Source: Hsuehochloa calcarea
Taxonomy: Eukaryota; Streptophyta; Magnoliopsida; Poales; Poaceae
Assembly (NCBI GenBank): GCA_036346395.1
Contig: CM070606.1
Span: 13,316,915-13,380,914 of the forward strand
Direction of reading: 5' to 3'
Length of the DNA: 64,000 bases
The notes under the pieces were generated by a model, which ran no database searches, had not been told where the DNA came from, and saw only the letters and a program-made list of their open reading frames with translations. Below are positions 22,572-34,639 of this stretch, piece after piece. The position numbers and the translations under genes are program-made. Positions within the stretch are counted from its first letter, which is position 1. The number at the start of each line of letters is the position of its first letter.

Positions 22572-24471
22572 TGTGGATATCGTGAGGATATGTGCATGAT
22601 CTTAGAATGATGAGTCAATTGGCAATGACTTTGTTGGTCTGCAAAATCTCGTGTTTTCGGGGTTTGCTTCAGTCTGTCAGACCACATGCGGTCTGACCGG
22701 TGGCATCGGCGGTCAGACCGCCCGTGGAGAGGTCCGACCGGACGTGTTTGCCGGTCCGACCGGGTTCGGTTCAAAGTGGGTTTTGAAGCTGAGCCGAAAA
22801 TAGGATGTGTAGACAAGTGAGGGGAGTCTCCTGGATGTGGTCACATTATTTTTGGAGCTCCCAGTCGAAAGTTCTATTCATTTGAAAATTCCAGAAGGTG
22901 TTGGATTTTCAAGATGAAAATTTGGCTAAGTCATTTCGGGCGGTCCGACCGCCATTATGGAATTGGTCCGACCGGCCTGAAATCGGTTGGACCGGCTGTG
23001 TGGGGTGGTCAAACCGCCGATCACTTGGAGCTTGGCCTTGTTGGCATTGATGTGTTTGGATTGTGGTTATTGTGTGAACTTCAATGCTTTATTGTTGCAT
23101 ATTGCATTGTTGAACTGACGTGGGTCAAGTTATGAAGAACTTGTTCCCGGAGACGATTTGTTTGTCTATTGTTTGTGCGGTGGCTTGCGAGTCAACGGCG
23201 TCAGCGGTGAGGTGGATCGGGACTACGCTTGGAGAGCGAGGTCGAACGATCATGGATGCGGGTGGTCGTGTGACTCAAGCATGGTGCGAATGGGCAAGAT
23301 GGATCGAACGGGTAGTTCGGTGCGGTGGTTGGATCAGCGGTCTGGAGTCGGTGCAAGTCTCTAGGAGATTCCGATGGGATTCGGACGGGAGAGACTTGCC
23401 GACGTGATGAGAGCCGCTGATCAACCTACACGTGGTGAAGCAGGCGATTGCTTCAACAGATATGTGTGAGTGGGTCCCATGTGTGTGTGGGTCCTATGTG
23501 TGAAATCCTAGCTCTCCTATAAATAGAAAGGGGGGAGATGTAAAACCACTTGAAGCATTCATTTGGACCCCTCTTCCTTTTTCTAGGGTTTGGAGAGGAG
23601 AGGAGAGGAGAAGCTAGGGTTGGAGAGATTGTGTGTGCTCTTTGGTTTGAGCTCTTGTCCTCCTTGAAGGAGTGGCTTTGTAAGCATCTTGTTGGATCAA
23701 TCAATCATGTGATGCTTGCTTAAGAGATCGATTGTCTCCTTTGTGTTCTTCTCTCTTTTGATGATTTTGGTGCTTCCTTGATTCAAGTGTTTATGCTTGG
23801 TCTCTTGACCGATTTTATCTTGCTTTGATGTGTGGGAATACTCCTAGAATCATCTAGATCATCAACCCCCACAAGCAAGTCATGAATCAAGTTTTTCATA
23901 TTTCTAGTGTTTGTGCACTTCTTCGGTAAAACCTTAAGAGATCGTTTCTACGAAGTGGATCTGAACGATCGTCGCTAGAAATAGGTCTTAGATATCCTTA
24001 AGGAGGTGTGCTCCAAATTTGGTCAAGTTTCATTGGTTGAATCAAAAGTTGAACCAAATTTCGTTTTGGATTTGGACTTTGTGTTTCGGTACTGGACTAA
24101 ATCGGTCTGACCGATTTAGCAACGGCGGTCCGACCGCCCGCCTTTCAGACCGCCCGGTAGCGGCGGTCGAACCGATTTCAACGGTCCGACCGCCGATTAG
24201 CCCGTCCGACCGCTAGTCAACCGTCGGTCCGATCGCTTGATCTCACGGTCGACCGCCAATACTCGGTCGATCTTCTGAGATCATATCTCCTGTTTGGGTC
24301 TTGTTGTTAAGGGGATTATCGAATTCAGCACAAGGCTTCCTCTGTGCGTTTACTGATCTTTTTAGCTTTCATAGCTAAAGGAGAAAAGTTTGTGTTAAAT
24401 TTGATTAAGGCGAAGAATTTGAGAAAGCGCCTATTCACCCCCCCCCCTCTAGTCGCCTTTACGGTCCTACA
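22572..24471 (+). repeat. solo Sirevirus-type LTR inside copia integrase
   Basis: It starts TGTGGATATCGTGAGG and ends GGTCCTACA. It is homologous over its whole length to the LTRs of 41689-52682, in the opposite orientation. It contains many GGTCSGACCG palindromes (about 22670-22765, 22938-23010, 24098-24260). No internal region is attached. Flanks are gggtc and gtcat, so a clean 5-base TSD is not visible. Confidence 0.9.
23518..23525 (+). promoter_or_regulatory. TATA box of solo Sirevirus-type LTR
   Basis: TATAAATA in the context TCTCCTATAAATAGAAAGG, 3' of the LTR centre. The same site is found in the LTR at 41689-43492 but not in the one at 50897-52682. Confidence 0.65.
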
Positions 24472-25670
24472 GTCATCTGCCTCAGAGACGATCTTTAGAT
24501 TGTCGTACGTAAGTTAGGGAAATGATTCACTTCCTATTCTCACGGTGAATCGTGTCTCGGCGACCATTTGATCTTATTCATTCGGATGTTTGGGGTCCGC
24601 TCCTTCCTTTCGAAAGGGGGCCATCGATATTATATCATTTTTATAGATGACTTCTCTCGTCACACTTGGATATACTTTATGTCTTCCCGTAGTGAGGCTT
24701 TGTCTATCTATAAACAATTTGCCACTATGGTTTGCACACAGTTCTCCACTCTTATTCGAGTCTTTCGTGCTGACTCTGCTGGCGAGTACCTCTCATTACC
24801 TGCGTAGCTTCCTTGCTGAGCAGGGCACTCTCGCTCAGTTCTCTTGTCCTGATGCTCATGCTCAGAATGGTGTCGCTGAGCGCAAGCATCGTCACCTCCT
24901 TGAGACGGCTGGTACACTGATGATTGCCGCCTCTATTCCACCTCACTTTTGGGCTGAGGCTGTTTCCACTGCCACCTATCTCGTCAACATCCAGCCCTCT
25001 TCTGCTCTTCAAGGTGAGATCCCGGTTAAGCGTCTCTGTGATCTTTCTCCAGACTACTCTGACATTCGTTTGTTTGGCTGGGTTTGCTACGTTCTCCTTG
25101 CACCTCGAGAACGCACCAAATTGACCGCCACCGTTGAGTGTGTTTTATGAGATACTGATCGAGCACAAGGGCTATCAGGTCTTTGGGATCCTTGGTCGAC
25201 GGATGCGGATTTCTCGGGATGTGACTTTTGACGAGTCTCGTCCCTTCTACCCATGTCCTGCCTCTCCTTCAGTTTCATCTGTGGAGTCCCTATCTTTTTT
25301 GACCTTTCCAGATACACCCATCTCTATCTTGCCCTCGTCCATCCATCCCACTGAGTCTCTACATATATCCCTTGAGGCCTCTCCACCGTTATCGCCTCCT
25401 GCTTCGTCGCTTGTGGCTCCTCAGGCTCCTTCCACTCTCTTTTACACTCGTTGACATCGTATTGAGGCTTTTCCAGATGAACCATCTTATCCTGATGTTT
25501 CATCTTCTCCTGATGCTCTATTTTCCTCTGATGGGTCATCATCTCCTCGCTATGGTCTCCGCGATCGTCGGTCGATTCGGCCTCCTACCCGTTTTGGTCT
25601 TGCTGGTGCAGCTACCCATGAGCCCGTCTCCTACCAGGATGCTGTTACTCATCCTGAGTGGTAGCATGCT
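24472..25670 (+). pseudogene. short-LTR copia integrase, broken
   Basis: Frames 24568-24807 and 24647-25150 carry core integrase sequence: YYIIFIDDFSRHTWIYFM, VFRADSAGEY (second aspartate) and QNGVAERKHRH (the glutamate). A frame change lies near 24800 and another near 25130. It then runs into a low-conservation Ser/Pro linker before RT. Confidence 0.88.
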
Positions 25671-27137
25671 ATGGCCGAGGAGATTGCTGCTCTTGAGCGT
25701 ACTGGTACTTGGGATCTTGTTCCCTTTCCATCTCACTCTCGTCCTATCACGTGTAAGTGGGTCTATAAGATTAAGACTCGCTCTGATGGCTCTCTTGAGC
25801 GCTATAAGACGTGTCTTGTTGCTCTTGGATTCCAGCAGGAGCATGGTTGTGACTACGACGAGACTTTTGCTCCTGTGGCCCACATGACCACTGTTCGCAC
25901 TCTTCTTTCGGTGGCATCTGTTCGCCATTGGTCCGTTTCTCAGCTTGATGTAAAGAATGTATTTCTTAATGGCGAGTTGCGTGAGGAGGTCTACATGCAT
26001 CCACCTGGGTATTCTGTTCCTGAGGGTATGGTCTGTCGTCTTCGTCGCTCTCTCTATAGTCTTAAACAAGCCCCTCGTGCTTGGTTTGAGCGTTTCTCCT
26101 CTGTGGTCACTACTGCTGGCTTCTCAGCTAGTGATCATGATCCTGCTCTTTTTGTCCACACTTCTTCTCGTGGTCGGACTCTTCTTCTTCTATATGTTGA
26201 TGATATGATCATCACCGGAGTTGATTCTAAGTACATTGCCTTTGTCAAGGCTCGTCTGAGTGAGCAGTTCCTTATGTCGAATCTTGGTCCTCTTCGTTAC
26301 TTCCTTGGGATTGAGGTTACTTCCACTCCATATGGTTTCTTTATGTCCCAAGAGAAGTATATTCAGGATCTTCTTGATCACGCTTCTCTCACTGATCAGC
26401 GTACTGTTGAGACTCCCATGGAGCTCAACGTTCATCTCCGTCCTTCTGATGGCGAGCCTCTTTCTGATTCGACTCGCTATCGTCATCTTGTTGGGAGTCT
26501 TGTCTACCTTGCTGTTACTCATCCGGATATCACTTATCCAGTTCATGTTCTGAGTCACTTCGTTTCCACTCCCACTCAGGTCCACTATAGCCACCTTCTT
26601 CGAGTTCTGCGATACCTTCGTGGGACTATCTCTCACCGTCTCTTCTTTCCACTCTCCAGCTCGTTACAGCTTCAGGCTTATTCGGATGCTACTTGGGCTA
26701 GCGATCCCTCTGATCACCGGTCTATCTCTGCTTACTGTATTTTTCTTGGTGGTTTTCTCATTACCTGGAAGACGAAGAAACAGACTGCAGTGTCCTGCTC
26801 GAGCGCAGAGGCTGAATTGCGAGCTATGGCTCTCTTAGCAGCAGAGATTACTTGGCTACGGTGGTTACTTGAGAATTTTGGTGTTTCTGCCACTACACCG
26901 ACTCCTCTCTTGTTAGACAGTATAGGTGCTATCAGTATTGCCCGTGATCCTGTGAAGCATGAGCTCACCAAGCATATTGGTGTTGATGCTTCCTTCATGA
27001 GGTCTTGTGTGCATGATCAGGTGATTGCTCTTGAAGATGTGCCTTGAGCTTGGATAGCGGATTTCTTCACGAAGGCCCAGACTCGAGCACAGCACGACTT
27101 CTACCTTTCCAAACTCAGTGTTATTGATCCACCATGA
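25671..27137 (+). pseudogene. short-LTR copia RT-RNase H, nearly intact
   Basis: A 458-codon open frame (25671-27047) covers the complete RT and most of RNase H. Motifs are DYDETFAPVAHMTTVR, SQLDVKNVFLNGELREEVY, LYSLKQAPRAWF, YVDDMIITG and KKQTAVSCSSAEAELRAM. A single in-frame TGA (27045-27047) separates it from the usual tail (ADFFTKAQTRAQHDFY), which ends at 27137. This is the best preserved enzyme-coding stretch in the window. Confidence 0.92.
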
Positions 27138-27149
27138 GTTTGAGGGGGG
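27138..27149 (+). other. polypurine tract of short-LTR copia
   Basis: GTTTGAGGGGGG lies directly before the 3' LTR. Confidence 0.85.
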
Positions 27150-27290
27150 TGTTAGAGATATATATGTTAGAGATATATATGTGTTAGAGTAGGACTCTAG
27201 ATATTATTTGGTTTCCTTATCTGTAACCTGTACTTGTGTATATATACTGGTCCATTGCCCCCCTGATAATACAAGTCGCTATTCCTAGCA
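27150..27290 (+). repeat. 3' LTR (141 bp) of short-LTR copia
   Basis: Near-identical to the 5' LTR, differing at a few positions in its 3' half (for example TGGTCCATTGCC against TGGCTCATTACC). It ends CCTAGCA and is followed by the TSD CTTAT. Confidence 0.95.
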
Positions 27291-27295
27291 CTTAT

Positions 27296-29528
27296 CTCTA
27301 ATAGAATGAAAAATTGATTTGGGCCAACAAGATAACTAATGATTGAATAAAATAATTTAGTTTAGAAGACTGAGAAGAATAAGAGAACTATGACATATAA
27401 AATACCTCGGGCAATGCTTTTCATTATCTCATTTGTTTCCTCCATGCGTCTTGATTCCATTCATCACAACTTTATACCCCCAAAGCATTAATGGGAGCCA
27501 ATATGCAATTACTTTTGTAAAAAAAACGGCGCTGTCATCACCACGCCACCCTGGGCGAAGGCGTCATTGGCAGCATCGCCGCCCCCAGATGAGGGCTTCT
27601 TCTTCTCGGGGTATGGCTTGGGCTCCCGGTAGGTGCGCTTGCGGGCGGCGGTTGGGGGGGGGGGTCGTGGATGGATCTAGCGAGAGAGCATGCGGAGCGT
27701 GCGCCCTTGCGCTTCCGCAGTAGCGACTCCATCGGAGGGACTCAGAACCCTAGGCGGCGGCGTGCTTGCGCCGCTTGCGGATCATGGGGGGTGGAGAACT
27801 AGAGATCGGGGGATGGATCAGGAAGGTTGGTGACGAGATGGGATGGGGAGGGGCTCATGGAGGGGAAGGAAAAGAGGGGGGGGGGCGGTGCTTGCGTCCC
27901 CTCCCCACAGCCGCCGGCGCGGCCACAGCCGTGGACGTCGTGGAATTTCATCGGTTGACATGCAAGCACAGGACGCCGACGACGCCTTCGACCCGGCCTG
28001 AGGTGCCTGGAGGCGACGAAGTTGGCGCTGGAACTGCAGGATCGCGAGGAAGAAGGGCAGGGTGAGGGAGGCGAGGGGCGAGCGTGAAGGAGAGAGAGGC
28101 CCGGCAGCCTGGGGGATAGGGGAAGATAGGGATCTGGCCGGTGGAGAGAGGGCGGCTTTAGGGGGCGAGGTTGGCTCGGCGGCGGGCGGGAGAGAGGGTG
28201 GCTGGTGGGGGCGATTATTGTGGCGGCGGGCGAGGGGGCGGTTGAGGCCGTGAGTTCTATGGGACGAATCGGAAAGGGTGGGTCATGGGTGGGACTAAGG
28301 GGGAGGGGGGCGATGTGCGCGTGAGTGGATGGGGGGAGGAGGACGAACGGGGTAAATTACGAATTATAGTAGTTAAGATATATAAAGTTACACAGAGGAA
28401 CCAAGAAAGAGTTATCCAGTCAGGAAATTGCGATCACATCGCTCTTGACTAATTCTTTGAATTGTTAGTTAAAGGTGACAAAAATGATCAAATAAGGAAT
28501 TACAACTTATTATTTCTATGCTCCTGATGTAATTAGGGTGATAGTTCATCTAAGCTAGTGTACACAACATCACATCTACAGAGGTCTAGTGTACATAACA
28601 TATTCTCATCCATGAACCGATGAACATATTCTCATTAACATATGAGGGCAGGAATATTACAACCAAATGAAGCAAATTAACTGAATCCTATACATGTTCT
28701 ATCTACTAGCACCATTGTTTGCTTAGATCTACAAAACTACACGATCCAAACCAGAAAAAAAACTAGTACAAGGGGACTTGAGGAAAAGGGGGAGGAGGGA
28801 GGCCAGCGAACTCTAACCTTGACACTCGCATAGGAGGTCGCCGGTGGTCGCTGGATCTGGGGCCGGCAGCGGTGATGGGCTCCGGCTGGGGCGACGGGGA
28901 TTGGATCTGGGAAGCACGGATGGAGGGGAAGTCGTCGATTGTTCATGACTGAGGTTGCGGATGGGGGAAGGAGCTGCTCTGTGAAAGGCGACGACGAGGA
29001 GGCCGACGCGGAGGGAGGCAGGAGGAGGCCAGCGCAGGGGGGCGCAGAGAGGAGGCTGAGCGGAGGGAGGGGGACTCCATGCAGGCGAGACAGGGGCGAC
29101 AAAAATGATGCGGAGGAGGTGTGAACGGGAGGAGAGATCTATGAGTTATATCAGTGGCATTTGGTGAGTAAATATTTTCAACTTTAAAGACATTTACGTA
29201 CAGAGAATCCACTCCACTGCTCCCCTGATTCTAATTTAAAAAACTTGAAGCCCAGGTGTTTAGCTGGGCTCCTGATCTCCTGCAACCATGGTTAAGAATC
29301 TGGTGGTTGAAGCCGTGCTAAACATCCCAACAAGAAACAAAACGATGCAACGGGAAAATAAAATGCGAGGGGAATGAGCATGGCACATTTGGATTCAAGA
29401 GAAAGGTTAAAAAAGGAAACCGAAAACCCAAGCCGCGAAGGGAGCCCCCTCTCTCCTCCCAAAGCCCTAAACCCCTCCGCGCCCGTGCGCTCGCTCCGTC
29501 GGAGCTGAGGCCTTCGGCGGAGGCGGAG
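27296..29528. other. gene-debris and GC-rich DNA, no intact gene
   Basis: The pre-insertion continuation of the mosaic right of the copia TSD. 27520-28350 is very GC-rich with G-runs and open frames in most phases, none with a recognised domain. 28360-28740 is AT-rich. 28740-29130 is another GC-rich block whose minus-strand frames are Pro/Ser-rich and compositional. 29290-29528 resembles a promoter and 5' untranslated region for the following RPAC1 exon, with a telo-box-like CCCTAAACCCC near 29465. Confidence 0.5.
27538..27732 (-). pseudogene. unrecognised gene fragment, start of a basic protein
   Basis: It starts MESLLRKRKGARSACSLARS, then meets an 11-base C run (27654-27664). Past the run, the alternative frame reads RKRTYREPKPYPEKKKP, a plausible basic, Lys/Pro-rich continuation. 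The run length therefore probably changed by one. I do not recognise the family. It could be another captured first exon of the mosaic. Confidence 0.35.
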
Positions 29529-30903
29529 ATGGAGGGCGCCCCCAAGGGGAGGCTGCCAGACCACCTCGAGCTGCTGCGCACCCTCATCGTCTGCGGGGCC
29601 GACGCGCCAGACATTTATGCCCCCTCCTCTCCCCTGCTATCTTTCTTCCACCCACTGATTCACGTAGTTGTATCTTGGAACCAAAATTGCTTTCTTGATC
29701 CCAATTCGGGTTTTCTTCGGTAGGAGCCGCCCGGTTTGATTCTCTCGCCGGGCCAATTTTGATGAAGTGGCTGGAGGCAAAAATACGATTCGGTTTAACC
29801 ACTTAGCATGTGCATTTTTGATGGAGTTGGTGATTTCAGTTTCCCTGGACGCAAATCGGTTGCTTGTATTGCCAATTTTGGCTGTCTTGAGGCCATTTAA
29901 GCATAAATATGTTCGTGTTATATTCTTTAGATTGAATTTGCGATAGGATTAGAACAATGTGAGCGCCCTTTCCCTTTAATTTGGTAAACCATCCATTTTC
30001 CCTAGATTTACATCAATCTTCTTTGAGTTCAAAGTTCAAACCAGTGTTATGAAGCTATGAATATGATGGATTTCATCCGCTACGGCTATTTCTAAATACT
30101 TCATAATTGAAGAAAATGCATTTCTTTTGGGAGGTGTAATAACTTATGGGGAAAATGAAATATCTGTAATTTTTTTCAAGAAGAGAATCTAAATGCGTTC
30201 GATGTGTTTTAATTGTCCTATACTGTTATCACCACTATTTCGATGCTGAAATGGCAAATTTTGCATGTGAAATAGAAGACCAGGTTACGAGCACAAACCT
30301 GTCTACCTTATAGTGTTGAGTTGCAGATACTAAGCAAATGGGGACCTTTCTCCTGTAATGTATTGAACATTTTCATGCATTTGCATCTTGTAATAAAGGA
30401 TCAAATATGTTTGTTCCGTTTTGCATATCACCTTTTTCTAGTTGTATTTTTTTAAAAAGAATGGTAGTACTGTAGTAGTTACTGGATGGCATATCTACTT
30501 GATTTGTGAGATTTGTGCACAATTTTGTAGGACTAAAAGTTGTGATTTTCATACAATGTGTTAAGGCAAACATAATACATTTGATGCAAATCCTAGTTGT
30601 GATACAGATAAGGCCACTGTAAGATTGAACGTTTATAATTTTGCTACAATGTTAATCCTTAGAAGTTCTATATATAGGCTTCATCTATTATATTTATTTT
30701 CTCCTTGTGTTTAAAAGACGGAAGGTATCCAATACTCTGGGGCTTATGCAACAATGGGAGTTGATGATAGTGTATCAGTGGAGAAGTTCTGCAAAAAATT
30801 GAAGATAAAAATAAGTCGGCTCACGGAGGTTAATATGGAATTTGATATGATTGGCATTGATGCGTTGTTGGCCAATGCATTCAGGAGAATCCCCATCGCA
30901 GAG
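29529..30903 (+). pseudogene. RPAC1: RPAC1 (RNA polymerase I/III subunit AC40) fragment, exons 1-2
   Basis: The second exon (30718-30903) lies between an AAAG acceptor and a GTATGC donor. It reads TEGIQYSGAYATMGVDD, then NMEFDMIGIDALLANAFRRI and PIAE, the alpha-like N-terminal dimerisation region of RPAC1. A candidate first exon starts at ATG 29529 (MEGAPKGRLPDHLELLRT), ending near GADAP (about 29610), but no GT donor is seen there. The family is about 350 residues and shared by RNA polymerases I and III; the remaining exons were not found to the right. A change to IPIAE from the family's usual ILIAE is visible. It is a truncated gene or captured fragment. Confidence 0.8.
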
Positions 30904-30917
30904 GTATGCACATTATT

Positions 30918-32459
30918 TGTTGGTGATATGCCTTAGAGGCAATCATATAGATGATTGTATCATGTCTATGTCTATGAGTTATATAATAAATGTTATTATG
31001 TTCATTGGATGAATTATCATTTATAAAGATTAACAAGTATGTGACTTGTTTGTGAAACTCTTTAACTTATATGATATCATTCTAAATATATTCTTAGTCG
31101 GATGTCACTGGTTAGAACACTACTGACTTATCGATCAACACATGTATTGATTGATGACCATATTTCATTGGTTATAGATATGGAGATATCAAATCAATAA
31201 TGTGAACACATGTTAGAGAATATGGTGTTGGATTGACCCACATTGAGACATTATTGAGATTCTTATGATTTTATATGTCATCAGTTGGTCTCAAACAATG
31301 ATGATGTATAACTTAGACCTGAAATCATCATGGTTTCCTACATGTGTAATAGTACACTTAGGGGTTGCCAAACTCTACTCTGTAACTGAGTAGTTATAAA
31401 GGTAACTTTCGGATATGTTATGAAACATACGGAGCGATGTGATTAGTCGGATATGAGATTTGCATCTCCTAACATAACAGGAGATATCACATAACAGAAG
31501 GGGTATCTCTGCGGCCCTCGATGTGGTTGGATAAAGAAAGTGCATGACTGTGCTACTAGTGGTCGAAGAGTCGACCACATGAAGTTGTCCGTCACTTGAC
31601 CGAAAGTATTGAGCGAAGATATGGATCACAAAATATCTCACTTGGAGTTCAACTAGATATCGTGAGGCATAGGGAGAATACGTAAGCTGGTCGTTCAGTC
31701 TGACTAGATACGAACTGGTCGTATGGAGATACAGATTGGTCGTAAACTGGTTGTATGGAGATACAGAATGGTCGTAACTAAATATAAACTGGTCGTATAG
31801 AGATACGAGCTAATCGTAAGTGAGAAGGACCTAGCCGCAAATCATATTACATAAGGTTCGTCCGATATAATATTTACGTGCATTCGGGAATTGTTATGTC
31901 ATGCTAGGAACCGCTAACGACTCGTGGTCGAAAAGGAGTTTCCGAATTAACCGATTACGCATGAACCTACAGGGTCGAACGCTTAACGGATTGGAACAAA
32001 CGAGTTCGGATATGATTCGTTATGGGCTCTTTGTAAGGGGATGCATGGGGCCATTGGTACGTACGTGAGTTGCTCCACCAAAACCCTAGTCACCATCTTC
32101 TCGAAGACCCTACTGTGCGCGTTGGTGCTAGCACACCGGTGTACGGCGTTCCACCCCTGGATGTGTGGATACCGTAGAGGCATTGTTGCGGTTGCTGCTG
32201 TGCTGATCAAGGACGATCCACAACCTACGCAAGGAACATCATAGGTTGCTGGAGGAGATGATTAGTGCCAAGGACGTTGGGAGATCGACTACGACCACTT
32301 CATCGACGCGTTCAACGTTGGATCAGACTGCTCCAACTATTCTTCTGCTGCACTACGCGTCTAGTGGTAACAATATATGATCTCTTGCTTGCTTGACTTC
32401 CTGGTTTACGTGGTAGAATTTTGAATTGCCAGCTAGTGTAGCCCACCCGTATCCCTTCA
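30918..32459 (+). repeat. solo copia LTR with perfect TSD
   Basis: It starts TGTTGGTGATATGCC and ends ATCCCTTCA, with an exact TSD TTATT (30913-30917 and 32460-32464). It is homologous to 9800-11249 and 1294-1697. Tandem degenerate repeats of TGGTCGTATGGAGATACAG occupy about 31675-31830. It sits 14 bases past the RPAC1 exon 2 donor. Confidence 0.92.
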
Positions 32460-32544
32460 TTATTGGTGCAGATGCACAGTCAGAGAATTGAAATATGTTT
32501 TCCATGTCGTAAGATGTAACATCAACTTTATTTAGTGGTTTTGG

Positions 32545-33182
32545 ATTTTGGCCAACAAATGCCGATTCTTCCTTTCAGCAACTCCATTCTGAGGTGGGGT
32601 TCCAGGACAAGTAGTCTGATTAAGTATTCCCTCATCTCAGAGATATGCTGCAAACTCCTTATTGACATATTTAGTTCCATTATCTGATCGAAGAATCTGA
32701 ACTTTTGCATCAAACTGAGTGGCAACTATCCTATGGAAGTCCTGAAAACATCGAAGGACCTCGCTCTTGTGTTTCATCATATAAATCCAAGTCATACGAG
32801 TATAACAATCAATGAATGTGACAAACCACTTAAAACCACTCACATAAGTAACTGAGCATGGACCCCAAACATCCGAATGTATTAATATAAAAGGTTCATA
32901 ACTCCGAAGATCAATGCTACTATATGTAGACCGTGTATGCTTTCCAAACTCACAAGCATCACACACAAGTTTACTCTTGTCTACCCTTTTGAATAAATCA
33001 AGGTATAACTGACTTAAACTCTCAAATGATAGATGTCCTAAGCGACGATGATGTAATAAGACTTCTCCCTCAATTCCTCCTATAGCCACATCCAATGTTG
33101 TATCAACCTGATCCATGTAACACAGCCCATTACGCCTTATTTCAGTCCTAATTCTCTTCCCAGTTCTCTTCTCATATAACAA
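32545..33182 (-). pseudogene. copia integrase (5' part), truncated
   Basis: Pre-integrase zinc region (LHHRRLGHLS, CDACEFGKHTR), first aspartate (LIHSDVWGPC), second aspartate (LRSDNGTKY, with K in place of the common E), then in another frame GTPPQNGVAERKNRHL. Homology ends abruptly after that. A frameshift separates the second and third acidic positions near 32630. Confidence 0.88.
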
Positions 33183-33352
33183 GCACGAATCCTCATCAAA
33201 TGTGACAATGCATTTGAATTGTCAATGATAGAACTGACTGAAAGAAGGTTGACTGGAAAGGAGGGAACATGCAAAACGGAGGATAGACCAATGGATGGTG
33301 TGCACTCTATAGATCATACACCCTCAATAAGCTGGGAGGTTCCATAAACTAT

Positions 33353-33586
33353 TTAGACAGTTTCAGAATGAGTATATGGGGTGTAAGATGTGAAAGCACT
33401 AAGTGAACCTGTGACATGCTTGGATGCTCCTGAATCTATGACCCAATCAATATGAGAGTGCTTATATGTGGATGCAAGTGCATGTGCCTGAGTACCTTCG
33501 CCTACGTAGGCGTAGTTTGCAAAGTTACCAAAGGAGGTGGAATCATGAGAAGTTTCAATGCATTTCCCTGCTGCCACTTTTTTCAT
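33353..33586 (-). pseudogene. copia protease fragment
   Basis: WVIDSGASKHVTGSLS carries the retropepsin DSG triplet and follows a Gag-Pro linker. The downstream frame to integrase (33182) is broken; a stop interrupts near 33345. Confidence 0.82.
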
Positions 33587-33744
33587 TGCATAGCTTGCTT
33601 TCCTGTCAGAGTAATAGACGTGTTTTCCTCTTTTAGGACCACATTAGCCCTGGGGCCAACTCGGCCCCTTCCTCGACCTCGATGACCATCACGATCTCCA
33701 CCTCGGCCTCCACGACCACCACGACCTCTACCCCGATCTCCATA

Positions 33745-34470
33745 CTATGGAGAGGGACAAGCACGGATCAGATGTCCTCTCATCCCACAGTTGTAGCACT
33801 CTCTATCATCAGGTATGGCGTATGCGGATCTGGCCGGGTTGTTGTCCCCCATTACTCGTAGTAGAACTTCCTCCTGCACCATAGCCGAAATAGTCTCTTC
33901 CATTGTAGGCAAATTTGCCAAGTGAAACATGGCAACCCTTCTACTCTCAAACTTTGGATTCAGTCCCTTTAGAAAGTGTGTAACTCGTCTGCGTTGTAGC
34001 CACACCCTACCAAACCTCAATATCACGGCACATGTCAACTGCAGTGGATCATAATGATCTAAATCTGCCCACAATTGCTGCAGTTCACTAGCATACTCCT
34101 GGGTAGTCTTCTCCTGTTTCAGGGCCTCCACCTTGCCCTGGACTTCCACCATCATCATCACATTTCCTGCCCCGGAGTACATGTTGCTTAGCGTCTTTCA
34201 CATTGCCGGTGTCCACCATCCGAGCGATAGATGGAGACATCGAAGTTAGCAACCAAGCTACCACCACAGAATTGGTAGTGTTCCATATCCTCCAATCAAT
34301 GCTCGCTTTGTCTGCAGGATCAACACAAGTCTCCTACAGGTAGTGTTCCACCCCCTTCGTCCTCAAAATTAGCTGAGCCCTTCTAGACCAACTCAGGTAA
34401 TTCATATGTCCTTCCAATTTTACATCATTTGGTATCAACTCCAGTTTTAAGTCGGATGATCATGTACCAG
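33745..34470 (-). pseudogene. copia gag fragment with zinc knuckle
   Basis: The open segment 34182-33745 has VEALKQEKTTQEYASELQQL, FLKGLNPKFESRR and the CCHC knuckle CYNCGMRGHLIRAC. Gag N-terminal sequence extends in broken frames to about 34470. An Arg-rich tail near 33660-33740 continues toward the protease. Confidence 0.82.
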
Positions 34471-34639
34471 CCCTCGGACCTATCATACCTGTCGCGAAGA
34501 GATCCTGTAACATTCTTCTCATATCACCTTGAGTTACTAGTGGGGAAGTAGTCTCAACAGCTGTCTTCCTCGCAGCCTCAATTTCCTCAGGGGTCATCAT
34601 CTCAAACAACCAGAGCAATGCCAATCAATATCAAGATAT

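Larger units (their letters stand above)
20198..27290 (+). mobile_element. short-LTR Ty1/copia element with perfect TSD
   Basis: Two LTRs of about 140 bp (20198-20337 and 27150-27290) begin TGTTAGAGATATATATG. The TSD CTTAT is exact (20193-20197 and 27291-27295). The internal region has PBS, gag, PR, IN, RT and RH in copia order. Very short LTRs and the YVDDMIITG motif fit the Retrofit/Ale-type lineage (inference). A 1.9-kb solo Sirevirus-type LTR is inserted in the integrase region. It sits within the gene-fragment mosaic and so postdates it. Confidence 0.95.

Noticed and set aside
26190..26636. 148-codon minus-strand frame
   Set aside because: Antisense shadow of the intact copia RT frame 25671-27047.
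27766..28253. Gly/Arg-rich frames on the plus strand
   Set aside because: G-run-driven composition with no conserved motif or splice context.
28737..29212. Pro/Ser-rich minus-strand frames of about 90-120 codons
   Set aside because: GC-rich low-complexity composition; no homology recognised.
29249..29275. Possible Helitron 3' end: AGCCCAG/CTGGGCT hairpin followed by CTGA and T
   Set aside because: The stem is only seven pairs and CTGA follows after one base, not the usual 10 or so; no matching TC 5' end was identified.
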